A DNA stretch of 64,000 nucleotides from a virus: the IMG/VR virus record IMGVR_UViG_3300035704_000001, positions 86,823 to 150,822 of that record; one strand, given 5' to 3'. The notes beneath the pieces were generated by a model. That model did not search any database, was not told the DNA's origin, and saw only the letters and a list, made by a program, of their open reading frames with translations. Positions 12,873 to 21,621 of the stretch are shown here, one piece after another. A program made the translations under genes and the position numbers. Position 1 is the first letter of the stretch. Every line of letters starts with the position of its first letter.

Positions 12873-13130
12873 ATGAAGCTGAGCGGCCGCTGGGACCAGG
12901 AGCTGGCGCAGTTCGGGAACGCCCCCGGGCTCAACCAGGGCGACGTCACCATCGAGCTGGCCATCGCGGTGGAGGGCAAGAACGCCTACACCGTGGACAG
13001 CGACGACGTGACTTTCGGGGCCGAGTCCGGCAACGTCGTCGGGCTGACCCTGCTGCTGGCGGACAAGCGCCACCTGTTCATCCCCTGGTCCAACGTGACC
13101 GGCATCGTGGACGCCATCGAGCATCCGTAG
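12873..13130 (+). CDS. Unknown small protein upstream of the methyltransferase
   Basis: 85 residues, soluble, beta-rich pattern (GDVTIELAIAVEGKNAYTVDSDD, VVGLTLLLADKRHLFIPWSNVTGI). The start is fixed by the start-adjacent motif. First gene of the portal/capsid operon; the TAG stop is inside the motif of the next gene. No family recognised. Confidence 0.7.
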   Translation: MKLSGRWDQELAQFGNAPGLNQGDVTIELAIAVEGKNAYTVDSDDVTFGAESGNVVGLTLLLADKRHLFIPWSNVTGIVDAIEHP

Positions 13131-13138
13131 TACCGGGT
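13127..13138 (+). promoter_or_regulatory. Start-adjacent motif, GTAGTA variant
   Basis: GTAGTACCGGGT directly before GTG 13139, overlapping the preceding TAG. Confidence 0.5.
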
Positions 13139-13660
13139 GTGAGATCAGCCTCCCACCGCTTCAGCAACGAGCTGCGGTACCGCAGGGACCTCGACGACGG
13201 CCAGGCCCAGCTCACGCCGTCCTACGTGCTCGACGCGGTGCGCGCCGCGCTGGGCGGGACGATCGGGCTGGACCCCTGCACCGAGCCGGGTAACCCGGCC
13301 GGGGCGGAGCGGTTCTACTGCCCGCCGGCTGACGGGGCCTGCGAGCCCTGGGACGCGGACTCGATCTTCGTCAACCCGCCGTACAGCCGGGCTCGCGAGC
13401 CGTGGGTGCGCCGGTGCATGCAGGCCGGGCTGGCCGGCAGCAAGGTGGTGCTGCTCATCCCGGCGGCCACCGACACCCGCATCTTCCAGGATGCCCTGTC
13501 CACCGCGAGCGAGGTGCTGTTCCTGCGCGGCCGGGTCAAGTTCGGCATCCCGCGCGCCAACGGCCGCCAGGCCGCGGCCAGCCACCCGTCTGCGCTGATC
13601 GGCTGGGGCGCTGACCTGGAGCTGGCCCGGCCGCTGGGCTACCTGCTCAAGACGAGGTAG
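13139..13660 (+). CDS. Phage DNA N6-adenine methyltransferase
   Basis: 173 residues. The pattern LTPSYVLDAVRAALG, GLDPCTEPGN, then FVNPPYS near residue 79 and VVLLIPAATDTRIFQDAL matches the phage Dam-type family (DNA_N-6-adenine-methyltransferase), where the NPPY tetrapeptide is catalytic. It transfers a methyl group from S-adenosylmethionine to adenine, usually to protect phage DNA from host restriction or to mark it. The segment EVLFLRGRVKFGIPRANGRQAAASHPSAL is also typical. The GTG start is set by the GTAGTA-type motif. It is not paired with a restriction enzyme here. Confidence 0.88.
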   Translation: MRSASHRFSNELRYRRDLDDGQAQLTPSYVLDAVRAALGGTIGLDPCTEPGNPAGAERFYCPPADGACEPWDADSIFVNPPYSRAREPWVRRCMQAGLAGSKVVLLIPAATDTRIFQDALSTASEVLFLRGRVKFGIPRANGRQAAASHPSALIGWGADLELARPLGYLLKTR

Positions 13661-13668
13661 CGCAGGAC

Positions 13669-13680
13669 GATTCTCCCGGG
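13669..13680 (+). promoter_or_regulatory. Start-adjacent GATTA motif before the portal gene
   Basis: GATTCTCCCGGG directly before GTG 13681; nearly identical to the copy at 52104. Confidence 0.5.
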
Positions 13681-15318
13681 GTGACCACACCCGGAGGCGG
13701 GCAGGGCGTCCCGTACACCTCCAGCGTCCAGCCGCCGGGCGGCATGGGCGTGACGAGCCAGGGCTTCGGGCAGGAGGGCTATCTCCTGGCGCAGGACCAG
13801 GAGCTGCCCAAGCCGCCGCCGGAGGCGCTGGACTTCGCGGTCGGCGTCCCGTACTTCCTCCCGTTCAGCGTCCCGTACCGGGACAGCTGGGAGGTGTTCC
13901 GCGATGACCCGATCTCGGTCCGCCAGCTGGTCACCATGCGCCGCCGCGATGGCCAGGCCCGGGCGCTGTACCGGCTGCTGACCAAGCCGCTGCTGGCCGC
14001 GATGGCCAACGCCGACGTGGTGCCGGCCGACGGCGTGGAAGGCGGGCTGGAGGAGGCCAGGTTCTGCAAGGAGCTGTTGTTCGCGCCCAAGCAGATGGGC
14101 GGGATGACCCACTCGTTCAGCCGGTTCCTCAAGCAGATGCTGCTGGCATTGTTCAATGGCTTCTCCGCGTGGGAAATGGTCTACCACGTCCCGACCAAGG
14201 GGCCGAATAAGGGCAAGATCACCCTGCGGAAGATGGACTGGCGCCCGGCCGAGACGCTGACATTCCTGCTGGACGGCCAGGGGGAATTCAACGGCTTCCG
14301 GCAAAGGACCTTCTTTCAGGGGAGGACCATTGATGTCAAGATCCCCCGGGAGACCGCGCTCTATTACGCGCACGAGGAGGCCGAGCGGCCTTTCTATGGC
14401 GTGTCCATGTTCGAGTCGGCCTTCTATCACTACGACAAGAAGGAGAAGCTGTACTACATTGCCCACCTGGCGGCGCAGCGGGCTGCCTGCGGCCTGCGGG
14501 TGGGCACCATGGTGCCGAACGCCCCGGCCGAGGACAAGAACAACTTCGTCAAGGCGCTGAGCCAGCTGGGCCTCGCCCAGTGGATCGCGCTGCCCACCGC
14601 GGACTGGACCGTCGAGACGCTGAACGAGTCGGCGAGCCGCTTCGACTTCCTGGGCCTGATTAACCATCACAATTCGCAGATGTCCAAGTCGGTGCTCGCG
14701 CAGTGGTTCGATGACTCTCAGGGCGGCGGCGGCGGCGACTCCACTCTCGTTGATTTCGGGAAGCAGGATGACGTCACGTTCTTCCTGATGCTGGAAGGCA
14801 TCCTGGAGGAAATGGCCGAGATCATCAACACGCATGTCTTCCCGCGATTCGTGGACTGGAATTTCGGCAGCGAGAAGTACCCCGAATTCAAGTGGGGGCC
14901 GCTCACCGAAGAGGCCAAGGCGGCTATCCAGGACACGTTCGACAAGCTGGCCGCCGCCGGGCAGCAGGCCAACGTCACGCCGGAGTTCATGCTGGAGCTG
15001 GAGGAGCGGCTGGCGCAGGACTTCGGGTTCGCCATCGACTACGACAAGATCAAGGCCCAGCGGGAGAAGCAGCAGCGGCTCATGCAGCAGCAGATGGCCG
15101 CGCAGACCCAGGCGATGCAGCAGCAGCCGCAGCCCGGCGCCGCGGGAGCCGGCGCAGCCGCCGGGCAGCCGCCGGCGCCTCCGCCGCCCGCTCCCTTCCC
15201 GCCCGCCGGGTTCGGCCCGCCGGGCAGTGACGGCCCGCCCGCCAGGCCCGCCGGGGGTCCCGGGCTGGGCGGCGGCCGCGGAGCCGGCCCGCCCGGGCTG
15301 CAGGGGCGCGGATCGTGA
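13681..15318 (+). CDS. Portal protein
   Basis: 545 residues. Portal ring subunit at the capsid vertex through which DNA is packaged. The segment DPISVRQLVTMRRRDGQARALYRLLTKPL, the aromatic FNGFSAWEMVY, and GVSMFESAFYHYDKKEKLYYIAHLAAQR near residue 240 fit the DUF935/phage portal fold, and the downstream order portal-MuF-protease-capsid supports it. The C-terminal 90 residues are Gln-rich then Pro/Gly-rich and likely disordered. The stop overlaps the next GTG. Confidence 0.9.
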   Translation: MTTPGGGQGVPYTSSVQPPGGMGVTSQGFGQEGYLLAQDQELPKPPPEALDFAVGVPYFLPFSVPYRDSWEVFRDDPISVRQLVTMRRRDGQARALYRLLTKPLLAAMANADVVPADGVEGGLEEARFCKELLFAPKQMGGMTHSFSRFLKQMLLALFNGFSAWEMVYHVPTKGPNKGKITLRKMDWRPAETLTFLLDGQGEFNGFRQRTFFQGRTIDVKIPRETALYYAHEEAERPFYGVSMFESAFYHYDKKEKLYYIAHLAAQRAACGLRVGTMVPNAPAEDKNNFVKALSQLGLAQWIALPTADWTVETLNESASRFDFLGLINHHNSQMSKSVLAQWFDDSQGGGGGDSTLVDFGKQDDVTFFLMLEGILEEMAEIINTHVFPRFVDWNFGSEKYPEFKWGPLTEEAKAAIQDTFDKLAAAGQQANVTPEFMLELEERLAQDFGFAIDYDKIKAQREKQQRLMQQQMAAQTQAMQQQPQPGAAGAGAAAGQPPAPPPPAPFPPAGFGPPGSDGPPARPAGGPGLGGGRGAGPPGLQGRGS

Positions 15319-16070
15319 GCGCCGGGGATGACCTGATGCGGCTGGCCTCGGACCTGGTGGACGAGATCGCGGCCGCGCGGCTGCTCGCGCTGGCCCAGCA
15401 GGCCAGCGGGGGCGGGGGTAACGTGCAGGCAGCGGGTACCGGCTCTGCCCAGCCCGCCCCGGTCCCCCAGCCGATGCCCCGGCCGCGCCGGGGAGCCGGG
15501 GCGGTGCACCCGCAGCTGGGCTGGCACCTGGTCACGATGCCGGGCGACTCGATCTCCGGCCACGCCTACCGGCACCTGACGCAGCCCCTCGGCCCGCCCC
15601 CGGGCCGATCAGCCGGGGGTGGAAGCGCACAGCAGGCCGGGCAGCCGGGACCTGACCCAGCGGGCACCGTACCCCAGCGTGCTGGAAAGCCTCGTCCGCG
15701 AGGCAAGTTACCGGCCCGGCTGGAAGCTGATCCTGTCCGAGATGGACCGCGGGCAGGGCAGCGGTGGCCTGACCCTGGACATCATCACCAAGGGGCACGA
15801 CAGCTATCACCCCGAGCTGGGCACGAATTACTGCGTGCATCACTACTTCCCGGTCCCGCCGGCGGCCTACAACGAGCGGTCCTGGACGCACTGGATCTTC
15901 GAGTGCCTGGTGAACGTCGAGAAGCACGAGGCTATGGAGTTCTTCCGCCTCGGCGGCAAGCCTGTCTACCCGCCCGCCCACGGGCCCGGCAACGATCCCT
16001 ACCTGGTGCTCATCTACGGAGAAGATCTCGACCGGCGCACCCGGTTCACCGGCGAGATCAACCCGGGTGA
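15315..16070 (+). CDS. Conserved actinophage head protein with apparent internal frame changes
   Basis: Begins at GTG 15315 (MSAGDDLMRLASDLVDEI...). From about 15600 the natural codon bias moves to the +1 frame, which encodes a clear protein (YPSVLESLVREASYRPGW, GLTLDIITKGHDSYHPE, VHHYFPVPPAAYNERSW, FFRLGGKPVYPPAHGPGNDPYL). Near 16063 a return to the first frame meets TGA 16068, seven bases before the next gene; without it the +1 frame runs 163 nt into that gene. The switch coincides with the run CCGCCCCCGGG, so an indel is the simplest reason. GTG 15619 could instead begin a separate gene. The sequence resembles proteins found beside portal genes in actinophages; role unknown. Confidence 0.65.
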   Translation: MSAGDDLMRLASDLVDEIAAARLLALAQQASGGGGNVQAAGTGSAQPAPVPQPMPRPRRGAGAVHPQLGWHLVTMPGDSISGHAYRHLTQPLGPPPGRSAGGGSAQQAGQPGPDPAGTVPQRAGKPRPRGKLPARLEADPVRDGPRAGQRWPDPGHHHQGARQLSPRAGHELLRASLLPGPAGGLQRAVLDALDLRVPGERREARGYGVLPPRRQACLPARPRARQRSLPGAHLRRRSRPAHPVHRRDQPG

Positions 16071-16076
16071 CTTAGC

Positions 16077-17105
16077 ATGGCCACGTCCGGGCTGGGCAGG
16101 CAGCTCGGGGCTGCGATCACCGCTCCGATGGGGGAGCTGGCCGAGTACCTGGCGCTCATCACCAAGGCGAACCCGCGTGGTTCAGCGGCTGCCCTGCTGG
16201 CACGGCCGGACGTGGCTGCCATGCTGCATGAAGCGCTGAGCGAGGGGCACGAAGCCGCAGTGACCTACATCGAGCAGGGCTGGCTGGCATCCGGGGCGGA
16301 CCCGGGAGACCCGGTGCACGCCCGGCTCCAGGAAGACGCCGCGCGGCTGTTCGGCACGCCGGGCCCGCTGCGCGACCTCATCGCCCGGGCTCACGCCTCG
16401 GTGCCGCGCCGGGAGTTCGAGCCCGGCCGCGACGAGCCCGGTACCAACCCGGGCAGGGACGCCGCTGAGCGCCGCGCTGCGGCCGTGGCGGCCGCGCTGA
16501 CCGGATGGGGCCGCCAGGCCGCCCAGCGGGCCCGTATGGCGCTGGGAGCGGCGGAGGGGATGGGCAGGACCGCCGCGGCCATCGAGAGCGCTCAGCTGTA
16601 CTCCGAGGGCGTGCGCAAGCGCTGGGAGCGGAACCCCGCCTCGGCTTCCTGCATCTGGTGCCGCCGGCTCGACGGGGTGACCATCGACCTGGGCGACTCG
16701 TTCGCCCCGTACCTGGGCGGGCCGGTGGCCACGCCGGCCTCCGGAGCCCGCCGGGTGGCCACCGATGCCGGCGCCGCCAGGTACAAGCTCCCGGTCGGCG
16801 CGGCCATCATCCTCACTCACCCGCCCCGGCTGTACCATGGCGGCTTGCAGGGACCGCTGCTGCACCCGGAGTGCGAGTGCAAACTGCGGATCGTCCGCAC
16901 CCCGGGCGGCGTACCATCAGGGAGCGGCCAGGGCGGCCTACCGGCCGGCGGCGAATCCCCCGCTCCCAAAGTCGCCGGCGGCTTCCTGGCCGCGTCAGAT
17001 GTCCGCGCGATGCCGGAGGACCAGTACCGGGCGGGGCTGGCCCTGCTGCGCGCGGCGGTACGGGGCATGGACACCGCGATGCGAGGGCTGGCAGAAGGGC
17101 GGTAG
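16077..17105 (+). CDS. MuF-like head morphogenesis protein
   Basis: 342 residues. The pair CIWCRRLDG near residue 191 and HPECECKLRIV near residue 263 is the cysteine signature of phage Mu F-type minor head proteins, which sit just inside the portal and are often ejected with DNA. The N-terminal half is helical (AAVTYIEQGWLASGA, RRAAAVAAALTGWGRQAAQRARMALGA). Position directly after portal and before protease agrees. The C-terminal 60 residues are a Gly/Pro-rich linker plus a helix. Confidence 0.85.
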   Translation: MATSGLGRQLGAAITAPMGELAEYLALITKANPRGSAAALLARPDVAAMLHEALSEGHEAAVTYIEQGWLASGADPGDPVHARLQEDAARLFGTPGPLRDLIARAHASVPRREFEPGRDEPGTNPGRDAAERRAAAVAAALTGWGRQAAQRARMALGAAEGMGRTAAAIESAQLYSEGVRKRWERNPASASCIWCRRLDGVTIDLGDSFAPYLGGPVATPASGARRVATDAGAARYKLPVGAAIILTHPPRLYHGGLQGPLLHPECECKLRIVRTPGGVPSGSGQGGLPAGGESPAPKVAGGFLAASDVRAMPEDQYRAGLALLRAAVRGMDTAMRGLAEGR

Positions 17106-17108
17106 GCC

Positions 17109-17435
17109 GTGGACGCTGACCTGCCGGAGGCTCCGGCAGGGTCGAACACCCTGCGCTATTTCTCGGAGGAGCTGGCGGCTTACGCGCTGGCTGTCGTCTT
17201 GCTGTGGGAGTACTCCCGCAGCCACCCGCGCGAGGAGTTCGTGTTCGGCCCGCACAACCTCGCGGCGGCCAGGGCCGGCGGGCTGGTGCTGTCCGGGCCC
17301 GACCTGACGGGCCCGGCCCGGGTGCTGGCCGAGGTCGAGGGGCTGGCCCTGCACGAGCCCGGGACCGAGGAGGCGGCAGCAGCCCGATTATCCGGCCGTG
17401 GACGGCTGGGTGGTGCGGGAGTGCTTCGTCGATGA
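17109..17435 (+). CDS. Unknown small protein after MuF
   Basis: 108 residues from GTG 17109, four bases after the MuF stop. It contains LRYFSEELAAYALAVVLLWEYSRSHP, possibly a buried helix and not a membrane segment. The frame overlaps the next gene by 38 nt, and the start-adjacent motif of that gene lies inside it. No family recognised. Confidence 0.6.
   Translation: MDADLPEAPAGSNTLRYFSEELAAYALAVVLLWEYSRSHPREEFVFGPHNLAAARAGGLVLSGPDLTGPARVLAEVEGLALHEPGTEEAAAARLSGRGRLGGAGVLRR
17386..17397 (+). promoter_or_regulatory. Start-adjacent GATTA motif
   Basis: GATTATCCGGCC directly before GTG 17398. It lies inside the coding sequence of the preceding gene. Confidence 0.55.
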
Positions 17436-19176
17436 GGTAGCGGCGTTTGCCGGTACCGGCGCGGCCACGCGCGACGTCAGCCAGTACCAGCGCACTGACC
17501 CGCGGACCGGGCGCCCCGAGGTCGTGCACCAGTACCGGGCCGGCGTCAAGCCCGGGGCCAAGCTGGGCGCCCCCACTGCCCCGGCCCGCGAGTGGTGGGA
17601 TGCCCCGGCCAACTGGTGGATTCCCCACCCGGACTGGGAGAAGGGCCAGCAGGAGTGGATCACCGCCGGGGAGAAGGCCTGGCTCGACAAGGGGCAGGCG
17701 GCCAGCGCCCGGAGCAAGGCCCAGCGGGCCGCGAAGGATGCCGGCGGGGCCGCCCAGGACGCCACGGCGCTGGAGCACGGCTACGAGCGCCCCGACCCGT
17801 CCCGGCACCTGCGCGAGCGGGGCACCTACAAGAACCCGGCCGACCACCCGTTCTTCAAGCGCAACCAGCTGAGTCACGAGAACATCGTCAAGGCCTACGA
17901 CGACACCACGCCGGCGGAGAAGGAGCAGGGCGGCCGCTGGTACGAGGACGGCCACCGGCTGGCCTGGGCGCTGGGCGGCGGTGACGCGGCCAAGGGCGCC
18001 GCGGTGCTGTCCGCCTACTCCCCGCGGACCGGCTGGCCGCTGAACATCTTCAACGCCGCCCGGTCGCTGCACTCCGGCCGCGCGCTCGGGCCCGGCGAGG
18101 GCGTCATCATGGGCTCGGCCCAGCGCAGTGCCCAGCGCATCATCGACGGCGAGCACCCCGACGACGTGCTGCAGGCGCCGAAGACCAACGCGTTCGGCCG
18201 GCTGCTGGCGCTGGGCGGCGACCACCCCGAGGACACCATGGGCCAGGTGGTGGTCGACCGGCATGCCCTGTCGGTGGCGGCCGGGCGCCGGCTGACCAAG
18301 GGCGACACCGAGGGCAAGGGCGAGTTCAGCAGCCCGATCGGCAAGGAGCCGTTCTACGGCCACGTCGCGGACATGTACCGCGAGGCCGCCCGGATGATCT
18401 CCGAGCGGGACGGCGAGGAGATCGCGCCGCACCAGCTGCAGGCCATCACCTGGCTGCGGCAGCAGCGGGTCAACGACGCGGCGGACGTGGCTGCGGCCGA
18501 GGCCGGGGCCAAGAACAAGTCCAAGGGCCTGCTCACCGCGATGCGCAACCACTGGTCGCAGTGGCAGTCTTACGCCCGGCAGCACGGGCTGCGCACCGAG
18601 CTGGGCACCACCGCGCTGCCGCCGGTGCCCATCACCGCGGCCGAGGCCCGGGGCAACTCCCGGCCGGTCACCGCGTCGGAGTTCCACCAGGTGGCCAGCC
18701 AGGGCCGGGACCTGGTGAACCAGATGGAAGACAATCGCTCGGAGATTAGCGGGCTGACCGGCAACTGGGACGCCATCCGGACCCAGGCGTTCGAGGCCGC
18801 GCAGCAGTCCTGGGGCGGGGTGACCATCGACGCGCGCACCGGGGAGATGGTGCCGGAGGGAGCGGACAAGTTCGCCATCTCGGCCAAGCCGCCGGGGGTG
18901 CGCTCCATCTCGGTGCCCGAGGGCGGTACCGAGGCCGAGTTCGACGCGGCCATGGACCAGGCGCTGCAGAAGTTCGGCCCGCTGCTGGAGCAGGACAAGT
19001 ACCACCTGGGCATCTTCCACGACGACGAGAACCACCGGATCGACATCGACCCCGTGATGGTCGTGGACAAGCAGGAGGATGCTGAGGCCATCGGCGCCTA
19101 CACGCACAACATCGGCGGTGCTTACAGCTTCAAGGACGGGAACGGCTACTGGCCGCCGCACATCGCCGACCAGTGA
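17398..19176 (+). CDS. Large multidomain phage protein, candidate ejected enzyme
   Basis: 592 residues. Residues 185-330 (RWYEDGHRLAWALGGGDAAKGAAVLSAYSPRTGWPLNIFNAAR ... APKTNAFGRLLALGG ... VVVDRHALSVAAGRRL) match a domain seen in many actinophage proteins with the pattern LSP.T.W..N, K...F and VDRHA, reminiscent of helix-hairpin-helix glycosylase folds. The C-terminus (DKYHLGIFHDDENHRIDIDPVMVVDKQEDAEAIG) resembles a short domain carried by MuF-associated proteins. Placement right after MuF suggests a virion-packaged enzyme or effector; no activity can be stated. The start rests on the GATTA-type motif. Confidence 0.6.
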   Translation: MDGWVVRECFVDEVAAFAGTGAATRDVSQYQRTDPRTGRPEVVHQYRAGVKPGAKLGAPTAPAREWWDAPANWWIPHPDWEKGQQEWITAGEKAWLDKGQAASARSKAQRAAKDAGGAAQDATALEHGYERPDPSRHLRERGTYKNPADHPFFKRNQLSHENIVKAYDDTTPAEKEQGGRWYEDGHRLAWALGGGDAAKGAAVLSAYSPRTGWPLNIFNAARSLHSGRALGPGEGVIMGSAQRSAQRIIDGEHPDDVLQAPKTNAFGRLLALGGDHPEDTMGQVVVDRHALSVAAGRRLTKGDTEGKGEFSSPIGKEPFYGHVADMYREAARMISERDGEEIAPHQLQAITWLRQQRVNDAADVAAAEAGAKNKSKGLLTAMRNHWSQWQSYARQHGLRTELGTTALPPVPITAAEARGNSRPVTASEFHQVASQGRDLVNQMEDNRSEISGLTGNWDAIRTQAFEAAQQSWGGVTIDARTGEMVPEGADKFAISAKPPGVRSISVPEGGTEAEFDAAMDQALQKFGPLLEQDKYHLGIFHDDENHRIDIDPVMVVDKQEDAEAIGAYTHNIGGAYSFKDGNGYWPPHIADQ

Positions 19177-19181
19177 TACAC

Positions 19182-19199
19182 TTGACCCGAGTCAGGAGG
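19182..19199 (+). promoter_or_regulatory. Operator-like inverted repeat at a ribosome site
   Basis: CTTGACCCGAGTCAGGAGGT: the TGAC-N4-GTCA core (19183-19194) of the operator family runs straight into the Shine-Dalgarno sequence of the gene at 19204. No -10 box follows, so a repressor bound here would act differently from the other copies, or the copy is a relict. Confidence 0.45.
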
Positions 19200-19203
19200 T
19201 CGC

Positions 19204-19572
19204 ATGGACGCGAAGACGCAGGGATTCAAGGGCCCGGGGCAGTGGCGGACGCAGGCGGAGGACGCGCGCCCGGCTACCGTCTTCGCTGACCTGGCCGACA
19301 TCGCCCGGCGGCTGCAGGACAAGGGCCTGGGCGATGCGCAGCAGGCCGTGCACCGGGGCGAGGCCGCGCTGCAGGGCGAGGACCAGGAGACCGGGGCCGC
19401 CGAACTCCGGGCAGCGGCCCGGCTGTGCCAGGCCCAGGCGCCCGGCTACGCGGCCGGCCTGCGGGACATCGCCGAGCGGCTGAGCGCCGGGGCCCCCGCG
19501 CAGGCCGGCCCGGTGAAGAGCGCCCCGGACAAGGCGGATACCTCCGAGCACCTGGACGTCCACCCCGACTAG
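19204..19572 (+). CDS. Unknown helical protein before the protease/scaffold
   Basis: 122 residues with GGAGGT before ATG 19204. Helical (FADLADIARRLQDKGLGDAQQAVHRGEAALQ, AARLCQAQAPGYAAGLRDIAERL) with a disordered C-terminus. One of few genes here with both a strong Shine-Dalgarno sequence and an operator-like sequence. No family recognised. Confidence 0.65.
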   Translation: MDAKTQGFKGPGQWRTQAEDARPATVFADLADIARRLQDKGLGDAQQAVHRGEAALQGEDQETGAAELRAAARLCQAQAPGYAAGLRDIAERLSAGAPAQAGPVKSAPDKADTSEHLDVHPD

Positions 19573-19592
19573 CCCTCCTGTCCCGGGCATCC

Positions 19593-19605
19593 GATTGCCC
19601 GGGAC
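19593..19605 (+). promoter_or_regulatory. Start-adjacent GATTA motif before the protease/scaffold
   Basis: GATTGCCCGGGAC directly before ATG 19606; one base longer than the common form. Confidence 0.45.
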
Positions 19606-20730
19606 ATGGGCGACGAGTGCTACATCATCCCGAGCCCGGCCGGCTCGGGGACCTTCACTCCCGTTGACGAGGTGCCAGCCGCGCTGGCCCGTCAGCGCAA
19701 GGTGACAGGCAAGCTGTTCGAGAAGCACATCCTGAACTTCGGGCCGCTGATCCACCCCAAGACCGGCGGCACGATCAACATCGACGACGCCTTCGTGCGC
19801 TCGATGCAGGATAACTTCGCCAAGGGCGTCTGCGACATCGTGCAGGTGCCGCTCGCCAACGACCAGAACGAGCACGTCGAGACGGCCTCGGCCAACCTCG
19901 GCGAGGTCGTCGGGATCAAGCAGCGGGGCGGCAAGGTCTATGCGCTGATCGACGCGCGCAAGGACGCTGACGCGTTCGGCAAGACCTACCTCGGCGCGTC
20001 CGCCTTCCTGAGCACGAACTACACCGACTCCTCCACCGGCACCAAGGCCGGTCCCACGCTGCTGCACGTAGCCGTGACCAACCGGCCCTACGTCACGAAC
20101 CTGGACGGCTACCGGGAGGTCATCGCGGCGTCCGCCGATAACACCGGCGAAGTCGTCGTACTGACCCCGCCGGAGGAGCCCGAGGTGCCACCGACCAAGG
20201 ATGAGCTGCTGGCGCAGCTCAAGAAGGACCACGGCATCGACGTGGAGGCCCTGCAGGCAGCCGCCGCGGCGCCGCCAGCTCCCGACACCGCCGCGCTGTC
20301 CGCCGCGGTGGTCGAGGCCCTGAAGGGCGCCGGCGTGAAGCTGACCGCGGGCGAGGACGGCGCGCTGAAGCTGACCGACGTCTCTGCTGCAGTGGTCGAG
20401 CTGGCCGCCGACAACAAGGGACTGCGGGACTCGGTGGATGGCCTGAAGCGCAAGGGCGCGGAGACCGAGGTGGACGCCTACATCGCCGCCGGGCGCCTGC
20501 TGCCCAAGACCCGGGAGACCGCGGTGGAGCTGGCGCTGTCCAACCGCAAGGGCCTGGACACCATCCTGGCTCCCGAGGACGCGCCCTACGTGAAGCTCGC
20601 CACCCAGGAGGGCGTGGGCGGCAACGACGGCGAGCAGCGCCAGGAGCACGACATCGACGCGGAGGTGGCCCGGCTCTCGGCCGAGCACTCCCAGTTCTTC
20701 TCCCCCAACGGGACCAAGGCCCAGCGGTAA
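19606..20730 (+). CDS. Capsid maturation protease/scaffold (Mu I-like)
   Basis: 374 residues. The N-terminal 190 residues carry the pattern of phage Mu I-type proteases: NIDDAFVRSMQDNF, VPLANDQNEHVETASANLGEVVGIKQRGGKVYALIDARKDA, YLGASAFLSTNYTDS, LLHVAVTNRPYV. The C-terminal half is helical and charged, as expected for a fused scaffold that is cleaved away during maturation. It lies directly upstream of decoration and major capsid proteins. Confidence 0.82.
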   Translation: MGDECYIIPSPAGSGTFTPVDEVPAALARQRKVTGKLFEKHILNFGPLIHPKTGGTINIDDAFVRSMQDNFAKGVCDIVQVPLANDQNEHVETASANLGEVVGIKQRGGKVYALIDARKDADAFGKTYLGASAFLSTNYTDSSTGTKAGPTLLHVAVTNRPYVTNLDGYREVIAASADNTGEVVVLTPPEEPEVPPTKDELLAQLKKDHGIDVEALQAAAAAPPAPDTAALSAAVVEALKGAGVKLTAGEDGALKLTDVSAAVVELAADNKGLRDSVDGLKRKGAETEVDAYIAAGRLLPKTRETAVELALSNRKGLDTILAPEDAPYVKLATQEGVGGNDGEQRQEHDIDAEVARLSAEHSQFFSPNGTKAQR

Positions 20731-20760
20731 CTAGCCCAGGCAGAGCGAGGAGCAGAGCCA

Positions 20761-21420
20761 ATGCCCGGTAACGACTCGGTGGAGTTTGACTACCCGCCCG
20801 GGTATCAGAAGCCGACGCACGGCTACGGCCAGGAGTTCGGTGATGAGTTCCATGCTCCGGCAGTCGCCGAACTCATGCTGTCGATGGCCGGGTACACCCA
20901 GCGCGGTGTCACCCTGGCCGCCGGGCAGGGCGTGCTCCCCACCGGGACGATCATCGCCCGGCACACCGCCTCGGGCCGGTACTTCGCGTACAACCCGGGA
21001 GCCACCGACGGCCGGGGCACGGCGCTGGGCGTGCTGCGCGACGCGCGGGACACCGGCGGGCCCGGCGCGGCCTCGCTGTCGGCCTACAACGCGGGCACTA
21101 ACGGGGTCAACCCGGACGCCATCACCCTGGCCGGCGGGACCGCGGTGTTCCCGGCCAGCTCCGGCGGCAAGGTGGCCGGCGACGCGCTCGGCAACATGGT
21201 CATCCGCGGCATCCTCAACGCCAACGTGGTCTCCGGCGCGGACACCACCTCGCTGATCCCCAACACCAACGGGCTCGGCTCCGGCGCCGGCCAGGCCGTG
21301 GCGCAGCTGGGCGCGCGGGTCGTGCCGTTCGGGGCTCCCGTCGGCACCGCCGCGTTCCCCGGCGGCCCGATGGACGGCAACCCGGGTGCCATCACCGGCA
21401 CGAACGCCTTCATCTTCTAG
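20761..21420 (+). CDS. Capsid decoration protein
   Basis: 219 residues with AGGAG before ATG 20761. The central region (LMLSMAGYTQRGVTLAAGQGVLPTGTIIARHTASGRYFAYNPGATDGRGTALGVLRDARD) matches the lambda gpD-like head decoration fold that trimerises on the shell. The gene sits between protease/scaffold and major capsid protein, its canonical place. A strong hairpin follows, which could set the ratio to the capsid gene. Confidence 0.85.
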   Translation: MPGNDSVEFDYPPGYQKPTHGYGQEFGDEFHAPAVAELMLSMAGYTQRGVTLAAGQGVLPTGTIIARHTASGRYFAYNPGATDGRGTALGVLRDARDTGGPGAASLSAYNAGTNGVNPDAITLAGGTAVFPASSGGKVAGDALGNMVIRGILNANVVSGADTTSLIPNTNGLGSGAGQAVAQLGARVVPFGAPVGTAAFPGGPMDGNPGAITGTNAFIF

Positions 21421-21426
21421 CAGCGG

Positions 21427-21469
21427 GAGCCCCTGCCAGGGCGCGGACGAGACGCGCTGGCAGGGGCTC
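21427..21469 (+). terminator. Hairpin between decoration and capsid genes
   Basis: GAGCCCCTGCCAG and CTGGCAGGGGCTC form a perfect 13-bp stem. No T run, so attenuation or mRNA protection is as likely as termination. Confidence 0.65.
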
Positions 21470-21621
21470 TGCCATGTCCGGGCCGATATGACCCGGTAAC
21501 CGCCACAGGCGGCCAGGCCAGCCAGGTGGCTCCCCGAGAGGGAGCGGCGCAGGCCGGGCTCCGGGCACGGGGTCGCTGCCACAGCCAGACAACTGAGCGA
21601 GATAAGGGCGAGGAGTTTCCC

